From JAVBNU01 sp031551265 (GTDB lineage Bacteria; Cyanobacteriota; Vampirovibrionia; Gastranaerophilales; Gastranaerophilaceae), in NCBI GenBank assembly GCA_031551265.1, contig JAVBNU010000031.1, positions 1 to 34,543 of the forward strand: 34,543 nucleotides of DNA. The letters run 5' to 3'. A program made the translations under genes and the position numbers. Numbering within the stretch: position 1 is the first letter of the stretch; each line of letters opens with the position of its first letter. Shown piece after piece: positions 1-6,293 of the stretch. A model generated the notes under the pieces. That model did not search any database, was not told the origin of the DNA, and saw only the letters and a list, made by a program, of their open reading frames with translations.

Positions 1-43
1 CAAATGAAATCATTATTGAAAGTCGTACTCGGTAGATGGAAAG

Positions 44-94
44 ATACCGAATGTACAAGATAGTCTTGTTATCCGGCACTCTACGTTTCGGTAT
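44..94. repeat. nested palindromic repeat in leading non-coding region
   Basis: Outer arms ATACCGAA (44-51) and TTCGGTAT (87-94) enclose a second perfect hairpin, ACAAGA-TAG-TCTTGT (55-69). The outer arm continues into ATGACA, a pattern I recognise from dispersed intergenic repeats of many bacteria. The whole stretch 1-318 has no gene I can support. It holds this element, the repeat at 141-169, and AT-rich DNA with a weak possible promoter (ATGACA at 266-271, TATCAT at 288-293) before the small gene at 319. Confidence 0.55.
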
Positions 95-140
95 GACAGC
101 ACACTTTATTGCTTCAAAAATTTTTTAACGGGACAGTAGT

Positions 141-169
141 GCCCTTGCGGGGGAAAGTGCCCGAAGGGC
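141..169. repeat. GC-rich palindromic intergenic element
   Basis: GCCCTT (141-146) and AAGGGC (164-169) are inverted arms around a G-rich centre, inside an otherwise AT-rich intergenic region. A run of G follows at 174-179. The base composition differs sharply from the flanks. It looks like a REP-type dispersed element, but only this copy is in the window, so dispersal is inferred. Confidence 0.35.
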
Positions 170-318
170 GAAAGGGGGGTATTTATAAAAGGCATAGACA
201 TTGATCCTTCAAAATACAATTTGTAATTTAAGTTAATAACAACCTATTTTTAATAAAACAAAAAGATGACATTCTTAAAAACCGTGTTATCATAATAATG
301 TAGGAAAGTGGTGTAGAA

Positions 319-597
319 ATGATTGCAGCTATCATAGGTTTACATACAGCAATGCTCCGTTCTAGTGACGCTCAAATGGCCATGATGAATAATTCACAGG
401 CCAGAATGAATCTTGCGTTTAAAGCCTCTAATCCTATGAACATGGCTAACATTGATGTTTTTCAACGTCAAGACAAAAATCTAATGCTTGAAAATCAACA
501 AGCCTACACGATGTACATGATGAATACACAGCTTGAGCGTTCTTATCAACAGCTCTTGGACAAAAAATTAAAAGATTTTGCCCCTAAATTTGTGTAA
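319..597 (+). CDS. small Met-rich hypothetical protein
   Basis: This 92-residue protein is not one I recognise. Twelve of its residues are methionine, with clusters such as AQMAMMNN and TMYMMN, and Gln and Asn are also frequent. Residues 1-10 are mildly hydrophobic (MIAAIIGLHT) and the rest looks helical and amphipathic, ending in a basic QLLDKKLKDFAPKF tail. There is no convincing signal peptide, cysteine motif or catalytic motif. The ATG has a weak AGGA about 11 bases upstream. It stands alone: the next gene is on the opposite strand and is followed by a shared hairpin. It may be a lineage-restricted helical protein. The coding call rests on an open frame of this length, a plausible start and lack of competition from other frames. 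Confidence 0.6.
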   Translation: MIAAIIGLHTAMLRSSDAQMAMMNNSQARMNLAFKASNPMNMANIDVFQRQDKNLMLENQQAYTMYMMNTQLERSYQQLLDKKLKDFAPKFV

Positions 598-620
598 TTC
601 GAAATCATATTAATGTACCA

Positions 621-649
621 TAAAACCTTAATGTCTCTCACATTAGAGG
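621..649 (-). terminator. intrinsic terminator for the HEAT-repeat gene
   Basis: The segments 626-634 (CCTTAATGT) and 640-649 (ACATTAGAGG) pair, with one G-U and one bulge, around the loop CTCTC. On the minus strand the stem is followed by TTTTA. It lies about 20 bases past the stop of the minus-strand gene at 669 and could also serve the plus-strand gene ending at 597. Confidence 0.45.
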
Positions 650-668
650 GGAAATTTGCTTTGGAGCT

Positions 669-1334
669 TCAGACAAATTTACTCTTCAAACTTTTATAAA
701 TTTTGCCTAAAGTCACAGCTGCAGTACTTTTTACAATATTATTCGTATCTTTTAATTTTTCGACAAGCGGCAAAACTGAACAACTCAAATCAATTGACGG
801 TACATCAGCCAATTTACCGATGCAGATAATGGCCGAATTACGCTTGACCCAATTAGGGTCTTTTAGCGTCTCAATCAGCCTCTCAACCGTGACATTGCCA
901 TATTTGAACAAGGCCTCAACAGCGTTGCTACGTATAGCCTCGTTGTCCTCGCCGATTTTTTCCAAAAACAAGTCAATCGACTCTCTGTTTTGGATGTCAC
1001 CAAGTGCAGATATTGCTGACGCCACAACAGTAGCATTCATGTCATTTGTTAAGGCCGTAAGTGACTCAAAAATAAGCTTATCATAGTCTTGGAAACAATC
1101 AGCTCTAGCAACTGCCTTGATACCATTAGGCAAAATATAAAGAAATCCTGCACGTTCAATTGCTGTTTTAGCTTCTTCAACAGTCGCAAAAACAATACAC
1201 TCAGCACCCAGCGGATGTGGCACTTTTAGAGTCGCGCCGCTGCTTTGATTCAAGCTAAGTGCGGGAATAATATACACCTTCTTCTCATTGGCGCCGTCGT
1301 GGTTGATTTCTTCTTTTATCGGAATGTAATTCAT
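669..1334 (-). CDS. HEAT-repeat domain protein
   Basis: The 221-residue protein has a non-repetitive first third (about residues 1-80, with the segment AECIVFATVEEAKTAIERAG). From about residue 85 onward there are alpha-helical HEAT/PBS-lyase-type repeats. Typical units are VVASAISALGDI, IRSNAVEALFKYG, VKRNSAIICIGKLAD and VKSTAAVTLGKI, each with the conserved alanine/leucine pattern. Such proteins act as protein-protein scaffolds. No signal peptide, transmembrane segment or enzyme motif is visible, so it is probably cytoplasmic. The start at 1334 has no clear Shine-Dalgarno site. It is divergent from the activase gene at 1404 with a 69-base spacer. The fold assignment is firm, but the partner and role are unknown. 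Confidence 0.75.
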   Translation of the reverse strand: MNYIPIKEEINHDGANEKKVYIIPALSLNQSSGATLKVPHPLGAECIVFATVEEAKTAIERAGFLYILPNGIKAVARADCFQDYDKLIFESLTALTNDMNATVVASAISALGDIQNRESIDLFLEKIGEDNEAIRSNAVEALFKYGNVTVERLIETLKDPNWVKRNSAIICIGKLADVPSIDLSCSVLPLVEKLKDTNNIVKSTAAVTLGKIYKSLKSKFV

Positions 1335-1403
1335 AGAAATTATTTTAGCATGATAATTACTTTTTTAGTATGATAGAGATAAGTATGAAAAAAGGAGCAA
1401 ATA

Positions 1404-2408
1404 ATGTCACTCAATGTGTATCTGGGAATAGATGTCGGCTCGGTAACTACAAAACTGGCGCTGGTTGACGAAAAAGGGAAATATGTAGACAGCTGTATGC
1501 TGCGCACCGCAGGAAAACCCGTTAAAGCTGTACAAGAAGGCTTGAAAATTTTAATTGATAAAGCATTGTGCGAATACAATGTGCAAGGCGCAGGAACAAC
1601 AGGCAGCGGTCGTAATCTAGCCGGTGCGTTAGTCGGTGCTGATGTCGTAAAAAACGAAATTACAGCTCACGCAGTCGCCGCAAGCACATATATCCCGGGT
1701 GTACAGACTATTTTAGAAATCGGCGGACAAGACAGTAAAATTATTATTCTTCGCGATGGTATAGTAACAGATTTTGCGATGAACACAGTTTGTGCGGCAG
1801 GCACAGGAAGCTTTTTAGACCAACAAGCTTCACGTTTAAACGTACATATTGAATAGTTTGGCGATACTGCACTAAAATCAACCGCACCTGCACGAATTGC
1901 AGGTCGTTGTGGCGTTTTTGCAGAAAGTGACCTTATCCACAAGCAACAACTTGGATACCCTGTAGAAGACTTACTCTACGGGTTGTGCCAGGCACTTGTA
2001 AGGAACTATTTGAGCAATCTCGCGCTAGGTAAAGAACTTTTATCAACCGTTTCATTCCAGGGCGGTGTAGCCACAAATTCCGGCATGGTTAAAGCATTTT
2101 CAGAAGCGTTAAACACAGAAATCATTGTACCTCAAAATCACCAAACCATGGGCGCAATCGGTGCAGCACTATTGGCGATGGAAAACCACCAATATACTAG
2201 TGTTGAAACCAAATTCAAAGGCTGGTCAATCGGTACAATGCACTTCAACTCCATCACCAGCACGTGTAGCGATTGCTCTAACAACTGTGAAGTTATCACA
2301 ATTATGGAAGGCGATGACATCCCACCACCAACCACGCCATTAAAAGAAATCAAAGGAAATATTATTGCACGCTGGGGTGGAACCTGCGGTAAATGGGATA
2401 TCGGCTAA
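1404..2408 (+). pseudogene. 2-hydroxyacyl-CoA dehydratase activase (BadF/HgdC family), in-frame TAG at codon 151
   Basis: This is an ASKHA-fold ATPase of the BadF/BadG/HgdC family. These proteins hold a [4Fe-4S] cluster and, driven by ATP, inject an electron into 2-hydroxyacyl-CoA dehydratases. The phosphate-binding motif YLGIDVGSVTTK is at residues 6-17. NEITAHAVAA, EIGGQDSKII and CAAGTGSFLDQQ follow, and after the stop come RIAGRCGVFAESD and FQGGVATNSG. The C-terminal CSDCSNNCEV and ARWGGTCGKW match the tail of longer activases. A TAG at 1854-1856 interrupts the frame where the family normally has Glu (IE-stop-FGD), and coding resumes at once in the same frame. Either it is inactivated, or the stop is a sequencing error or is read through. 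The start has a strong AAAGGAG at 1391. The dehydratase subunits are not in the window. Confidence 0.8.
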
Positions 2409-2989
2409 TGAATAAGTCCGAGGATTTGGCCAAACTACAAAGCATTTGTGAAAACTGCACAAAATGTGATTTGGCAAAAACCAGAAATAAAGTTGTTTTT
2501 GCTGATGGGAGCGCAAATGCGCCTATCTTATGGATTGGCGAAGCGCCGGGAGCCGATGAGGACGCGTCAGGCTTGCCTTTTGTCGGTCGTGCCGGAAAAT
2601 TGCTCAATACGTTTTTTGAACAAGCCGGAATCTCACGAGAAAAAGATGTCTACATCTGCAACACAGTAAAATGCCGCCCGCCTGAAAACCGTGTGCCAAC
2701 ACCGACTGAAAAACAGGCGTGTATGGATTATTTGCTAAAACAAATTGAAATCATTAACCCCAAAGTTATTGCACTGTGCGGGGCTACAGCGATGAGTACA
2801 TTTTTGGGGAATAAAGAAAAAATTTCAGCCATTCGCGGCAAATGGATAAAAATCCTTGACAATCGCGATGCAATGGCTGTTTTCCACCCTTCATACCTTC
2901 TGCGCAATCACTCCACAGAAGAAAATTCGCCACGCTGGTTGATGATTAAAGATTTAGAAACAATTCGTCAAAGAGCATTAAGTAAATAG
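2408..2989 (+). CDS. family-4 uracil-DNA glycosylase (Fe-S type)
   Basis: This 193-residue enzyme would remove uracil from DNA, starting base-excision repair of deaminated cytosine. The [4Fe-4S] ligands are visible as C17 and C20 (CTKC), C89 (VKCRPP) and C105 (KQAC); the 16-residue gap between the last two fits the family. Motif A is GEAPGADEDASGLPFVGRAG (residues 44-63), and the C-terminal motif is HPSYLLRN. The ATG at 2408 overlaps the preceding stop as TAATG, implying translational coupling; an upstream in-frame ATG at 2393 is less likely. If ribosomes stop at the TAG in the upstream gene, coupling would be weakened, so expression may depend on that gene being translated. The family call is secure. 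Confidence 0.92.
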   Translation: MNKSEDLAKLQSICENCTKCDLAKTRNKVVFADGSANAPILWIGEAPGADEDASGLPFVGRAGKLLNTFFEQAGISREKDVYICNTVKCRPPENRVPTPTEKQACMDYLLKQIEIINPKVIALCGATAMSTFLGNKEKISAIRGKWIKILDNRDAMAVFHPSYLLRNHSTEENSPRWLMIKDLETIRQRALSK

Positions 2990-3024
2990 CTTTTATACAC
3001 ATGAAACTGTCACCCCACAGTAAA

Positions 3025-3045
3025 GTAGGGTGCGTCTCACGCACC
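3025..3045 (+). repeat. GTAGG-tagged hairpin repeat, copy 1
   Basis: GTAG (3025-3028) is followed by the perfect stem GGTGCGT / ACGCACC with loop CTC. The exact reverse complement of all 21 bases occurs at 5488-5508. It is one of four elements filling the 338-base space between convergent genes ending at 2989 and 3328; no gene is supported there. Confidence 0.8.
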
Positions 3046-3080
3046 GATGAGAGTTGTGTTGAACTTTTTGCCTTAATGTT

Positions 3081-3205
3081 GTTGGGCTAACACTACGTTT
3101 CCTTTGTTTACAAGGCTACTCGCCAGCAAACAATAGTCAACTACGGAGCCAAGCTCACTCGCTTCGCCAAGGCTCAGCGGTTCGTTTTGTCAAAGCCCAA
3201 CCTAC
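3081..3205 (-). repeat. long GTAGG-tagged inverted-repeat element
   Basis: Terminal arms GTTGGGCT (3081-3088) and AGCCCAAC (3194-3201) are followed by CTAC, so on the minus strand the element begins GTAGGTTGGGCT. Internal smaller palindromes include GAGCC / GGCTC near 3156-3175. The layout matches the element at 5398-5474, which begins GTAGGTTGGGGT on the minus strand. Confidence 0.6.
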
Positions 3206-3260
3206 TTTTACGTTTAAATATTATACCCGACGAACGGCAAAAATTGTAAGACTGTAAATT

Positions 3261-3283
3261 GTAGGTGGGCTCGCTTGCCCACC
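3261..3283 (+). repeat. GTAGG-tagged hairpin repeat with different stem
   Basis: GTAG at its left edge is followed by the stem GGTGGGC (3264-3270) and GCCCACC (3277-3283) with loop TCGCTT. The 5' tag matches copy 1 while the stem sequence differs. Confidence 0.7.
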
Positions 3284-3294
3284 AATATCATCCT

Positions 3295-3318
3295 GTTGGG
3301 GTGGAAACGCAAACCTAC
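3295..3318 (-). repeat. probable deleted remnant of a GTAGG-tagged element
   Basis: GTTGGGGT (3295-3302) and ACCTAC (3313-3318) match the two ends of the element at 5398-5474, with almost all of the middle missing. It lies ten bases before the stop of the dehydrogenase gene at 3328. Confidence 0.35.
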
Positions 3319-3327
3319 ATTTGAAAT

Positions 3328-4365
3328 TTACGGTGTAATCAAAACTTTTATAATGCCGCCGGAGTTGTGCATTTCGATTGCTTTTTGAGTTTCATTCAAT
3401 GGCATGCGCGCACTTATTAGCTGCTGAACATCGACTTGCCCGCTCTCAATTAAATTCAACGCTTCTTTGAAATATTGCGGCGTATGGTGAAACACACTCA
3501 AAACCTTGATTTCATCGTAATGCAGCCTATTTGTGTCAATACAGAATTTTGTACCCGATTTACAACCGCCAAAAAGGTGAACAACGCCACCACGACGTAC
3601 AAGCGGGAACATCGCCTCCCAAACTTCGGGCAGACCGACACACTCAACAGCTACGTCTAAACCTTTGTGCTGCGGTGTTAAAGACATGAAAATTTGCTCG
3701 GGATTTTTATATTTGACCAAATCAATAACCTCATCAGCATCACCGAATGTTTTGGCAAGCTTCAATTTCATTGGATTACGCCCTGCTGCGATTACATTTG
3801 CGCCTTTTAGCTTTGCTAATTTAACAAACATCAGCCCGATTGGCCCTAAGCCTACGACCCCGACGGTTTGCCCGGGCTTTATGTCAGTTTTAGCAACACC
3901 ATGCACGACATTTGCCAGTGGTTCAGCGAACGCTGCGTTTTCAAAGCTTGTTTCAGGTTTTAGTTTCAATAAATTTTTTTCTACAATTCTTTCGGGAATT
4001 GTTATATATTCAGCGTAAGCACCGTTTAAAAGTTCCAGTTTTTCGCAAAGATTGTAGTTTTCGCGCTCACAATAGTAACATTTACCGCAAGGTGCTGAGT
4101 TAGCTGCTACGACACGGTCGCCAACTTCAACGTTTTTAACATTGCGCCCTACTTTGGCTACAACGCCCGAAAACTCATGCCCAAAGCCCGAAGGCACTTT
4201 TTTTATCAGCACAGGATGGCCGCGTTTGTACGTTTTTATGTCCGTACCACAGGTCAATGCGGCTTTGATTTGTACTAAAACCTCATTTGCTGCCGGTTCT
4301 TTGACATTTACATCGCAGTATCTGATGTCGCCGGGTGCGTAGAATTGAACTGATTTCATTTTCAT
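3328..4365 (-). CDS. zinc-dependent medium-chain alcohol/polyol dehydrogenase
   Basis: A cytoplasmic NAD(P)-dependent MDR-family oxidoreductase of 345 residues. Catalytic-zinc residues are in LTCGTDIK (about C39) and GFGHEF. The structural-zinc loop is APCGKCYYCERENYNLCEK, with C-x2-C-x2-C-x7-C spacing. The Rossmann cofactor loop is GVVGLGPIGL. Family members oxidise secondary alcohols, polyols or amino-cyclitols (sorbitol, threonine and scyllo-inosamine dehydrogenases among them), and the sequence does not settle the substrate. Its start overlaps the stop of the next upstream gene by four bases (ATGA), so the two are co-translated. The tandem neighbour is a diverged paralogue, suggesting two successive oxidations or a heteromeric pair. 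Length is normal for the family. Confidence 0.85.
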   Translation of the reverse strand: MKMKSVQFYAPGDIRYCDVNVKEPAANEVLVQIKAALTCGTDIKTYKRGHPVLIKKVPSGFGHEFSGVVAKVGRNVKNVEVGDRVVAANSAPCGKCYYCERENYNLCEKLELLNGAYAEYITIPERIVEKNLLKLKPETSFENAAFAEPLANVVHGVAKTDIKPGQTVGVVGLGPIGLMFVKLAKLKGANVIAAGRNPMKLKLAKTFGDADEVIDLVKYKNPEQIFMSLTPQHKGLDVAVECVGLPEVWEAMFPLVRRGGVVHLFGGCKSGTKFCIDTNRLHYDEIKVLSVFHHTPQYFKEALNLIESGQVDVQQLISARMPLNETQKAIEMHNSGGIIKVLITP

Positions 4366-5372
4366 ACTTTTATATACGCCTTTAGAATTTTACTTTGAGT
4401 CGTGTCGTTTATCGCCAACTCAATTTGATTTAAATTATACACGTGAGAAAAGTTTTTGACTATTACTTTATTATTTTTAAGCATTTCCATAGAATCTGCT
4501 AAGTCTTGCGGCGTCGGCGAATACGAGCCCAAAACAGTCAATTCACGATAATAAATTTCGTTGTTAGAATAACCATTCATGCTCGGGACGCTTGAGAAAA
4601 CGACAATTTTGCCACCGTCGCGCACGGCTTGTAGCGCAAAAGGTATTGTTTGATAAGCGCCTGACGTCATAAACACGGCATCGACGCCGTAGCCATCTGT
4701 AAAGTCTTTTATTTCGGCAACAGCTTTTTCAATATTGTCAGAGATAATTGTTTTATCAAAATTTAATTGGCTGGCCAGCGCAACACGTTCGGAGATTAGG
4801 TCACAGCCAATGACTCGCTGGTTGTACGCTCTAATTGCTTGCCCCATAAGTAAGCCGATTGAGCCTAATCCGACAACTAACGACGTTGACCCATCGTTCA
4901 AATTAGCACGCTTTACAGCTCTAATACAACACGCGAGCGGCTCTAGGAATGAGGCAGTAATTTCGTCCATTCCCGTAGGCACTTTAAAAACTGTATTTTC
5001 CAAATGTTCTTCTGAAGCGTAGATGTACTCGCTAAATCCGCCGGGAACGATATTTGTTTCCTTAAAATGTCTGCACATTGAATAGTTTTCGTTTTTGCAA
5101 TAAACACACTCAAAACACGGTACATGGTGTCCCATCGCGATTTTGTCGCCTATAGAGAAATCTGTATCAGAATTAATTTCTACAATTTCGCCAACAATTT
5201 CATGTCCTAAAACAGTTCCGTCTTTCACGTGTTCCTTGAATTTTACGATATCAGAACCACAAAGCCCGCAGCCGGAGACCTTAATAATTGCGCCTTTTTG
5301 ACCTTGCGCAAATTCAGGTTTCGGCAGTTCTTTTATTTTTATTGTGTTGTTTTCAACAACCGCAGCTCTCAT
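4362..5372 (-). CDS. zinc-dependent medium-chain dehydrogenase, first gene of pair
   Basis: This 336-residue MDR oxidoreductase has catalytic-zinc motifs CGLCGSDIVKF and LGHEIVGE. Its structural-zinc loop is PCFECVYCKNENYSMC and its nucleotide-binding loop is VVGLGSIGLLMG. I place the start at 5372 (MRAAVVENN) because AAGGAG lies six bases upstream. The longer in-frame start at 5423 would add 17 unrelated residues encoded by repeat DNA. It is first in the two-gene operon, and the downstream paralogue overlaps it by ATGA. The substrate is unknown. The pair is flanked by palindromic repeats on both sides, including two perfect inverted 21-base copies, so lateral acquisition is possible but not shown. 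Confidence 0.85.
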   Translation of the reverse strand: MRAAVVENNTIKIKELPKPEFAQGQKGAIIKVSGCGLCGSDIVKFKEHVKDGTVLGHEIVGEIVEINSDTDFSIGDKIAMGHHVPCFECVYCKNENYSMCRHFKETNIVPGGFSEYIYASEEHLENTVFKVPTGMDEITASFLEPLACCIRAVKRANLNDGSTSLVVGLGSIGLLMGQAIRAYNQRVIGCDLISERVALASQLNFDKTIISDNIEKAVAEIKDFTDGYGVDAVFMTSGAYQTIPFALQAVRDGGKIVVFSSVPSMNGYSNNEIYYRELTVLGSYSPTPQDLADSMEMLKNNKVIVKNFSHVYNLNQIELAINDTTQSKILKAYIKV

Positions 5373-5397
5373 TGCATACTCCTTGTTCGGACATGGT

Positions 5398-5474
5398 GTT
5401 GGGGTGTACTCTTTGAGCACCAAGCCTTGTACGGCTCCTTCGTCGCCTACAAGCAGATGGAAACCCCAACCTAC
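5398..5474 (-). repeat. GTAGG-tagged inverted-repeat element
   Basis: Arms GTTGGGGT (5398-5405) and ACCCCAAC (5463-5470) are followed by CTAC. An inner pair, CTTGT / ACAAG, lies between them. On the minus strand it starts GTAGGTTGGGG, matching the start of the 3081-3205 element. The space 5373-5730 holds this and three further repeats plus the hpf terminator, with no supported gene. Confidence 0.6.
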
Positions 5475-5487
5475 TTTTCTATATTTC

Positions 5488-5508
5488 GGTGCGTGAGACG
5501 CACCCTAC
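5488..5508 (-). repeat. GTAGG-tagged hairpin repeat, copy 2 (inverted)
   Basis: GGTGCGT-GAG-ACGCACC followed by CTAC is the exact reverse complement of 3025-3045. The two copies bracket the dehydrogenase pair in inverted orientation. Confidence 0.8.
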
Positions 5509-5513
5509 ATTTT

Positions 5514-5548
5514 GTCATTGCGAGCACCAAAGGTGCGTGGCAATCCAG
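5514..5548. repeat. dispersed GTCATTGCGAG...GGCAATCCAG-type repeat
   Basis: It starts GTCATTGCGAG and ends GGCAATCCAG. ATTGC (5517-5521) pairs with GCAAT (5540-5544), and GCACC (5524-5528) with GGTGC (5532-5536). This layout is known as an intergenic palindromic repeat in many unrelated bacteria. Confidence 0.65.
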
Positions 5549-5611
5549 TATATTTAGATTCTATCACCAACAATTTAAAAACTTAAGTCCCAACTGCAGT
5601 GAAATGAGACT

Positions 5612-5638
5612 GGTACACATCAGGTGAGTGCACCCTAC
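5612..5638 (-). repeat. imperfect GTAGG-tagged hairpin repeat
   Basis: GGTACAC (5612-5618) and GTGCACC (5628-5634) pair with one mismatch, followed by CTAC. It is a degenerate member of the same tagged family. Confidence 0.45.
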
Positions 5639-5675
5639 TTTATTATAGGGGTATGGCACCTCACTTTACGGCTGC

Positions 5676-5700
5676 AAAAAGGCCGGCTCCAAGCCGACCT
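5676..5700 (-). terminator. intrinsic terminator downstream of hpf
   Basis: AGGTCGGCT and AGCCGGCCT (read on the minus strand) form a nine-pair stem with one mismatch and a three-base loop, immediately followed by TTTTT. It lies 31 bases past the hpf stop. Confidence 0.8.
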
Positions 5701-5730
5701 CTGTTGTAATATTTGTTTATTATTTACGTG

Positions 5731-6126
5731 TTATTCAGGCGTAGCCTCTATATTTTCATCTTCATCCTCAGTATCTTCGGCTTCTTCTACCAAATCTGTT
5801 CTGATTGAAGCTGATTTTGCTTTGGATTTCAGGTTTTTGTCTTTGTACTTAATAACTTTTCGATTAAGCTTATCTGCTAAGATATCTATACTCGCATACA
5901 TCGATTCGGCAGTCTCTTCAACCACGATTGATGAACCGGAGATAAGTTTTACAATAGCTTCTGCTGTGTGATTTTGGGCAACTGACGGATTTTTGATTAC
6001 ACTCAAAACAACTTCAATCATTTGGATTTGGTCGTAGTGATTGCTGACTTTGCCTATTTTTTCTTTGACATAGGCCTTAATCGCATCAGTAATTTCAAGA
6101 TTGCGTCCATTTACAATTATACGCAT
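5731..6126 (-). CDS. hpf: ribosome hibernation-promoting factor, short form
   Basis: The protein (131 residues) belongs to the HPF/YfiA family, which binds the 30S decoding region in stationary phase and blocks translation. The S30AE fold spans about residues 1-98: MRIIVNGRNLEITDAIKAYV, the central AEAIVKLISGSSIVVEE, and MYASIDILADKLNRKVIKYKDK. The remainder is a low-complexity acidic tail (EEAEDTEDEDENIEATPE) instead of the C-terminal dimerisation domain of long HPF, so it should act as a short form, perhaps needing a partner for 100S dimers. The start is supported by GGAGG seven bases upstream. A possible promoter (TTTAAA, 17 bases, TATACT) lies upstream on the minus strand. It is monocistronic with its own terminator. 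Confidence 0.9.
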   Translation of the reverse strand: MRIIVNGRNLEITDAIKAYVKEKIGKVSNHYDQIQMIEVVLSVIKNPSVAQNHTAEAIVKLISGSSIVVEETAESMYASIDILADKLNRKVIKYKDKNLKSKAKSASIRTDLVEEAEDTEDEDENIEATPE

Positions 6127-6293
6127 AGAGTGCCTCCATAAAAATTATACTTAATTAGTATAACTCATTTTAAGACAACTTTAAAGACTTTATTGTATAA
6201 TTATTGTAAAATTTTTGTGTCACTACAACTTTACAAAAGTAGACAAATCGATTGTTGGCAGCAAAAAAATTCTTGTTTGGATTTTATATAACT

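Noticed and set aside
703..1086. Open frame antisense to the HEAT-repeat gene
   Set aside because: No recognisable product, and the opposite strand encodes clear HEAT repeats.
1854..1856. TAG as evidence of a reassigned genetic code
   Set aside because: The zinc-ribbon gene (9069-9071) and the first GT2 gene (24393-24395) end naturally at TAG at the expected family length, and no other gene is interrupted by TAG.
3006..3021. ACTGT/ACAGT hairpin as terminator of the glycosylase gene
   Set aside because: The stem is only five pairs with no T-tract; it may be chance.
3025..5508. Insertion sequence carrying the dehydrogenase pair
   Set aside because: No transposase, no target-site duplication, and the same repeat type also occurs elsewhere without cargo (8369-8391).
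5229..5627. Plus-strand frame through the dehydrogenase start and repeat cluster
   Set aside because: It crosses several palindromic repeats, has no ribosome site and gives a product of no coherent composition.
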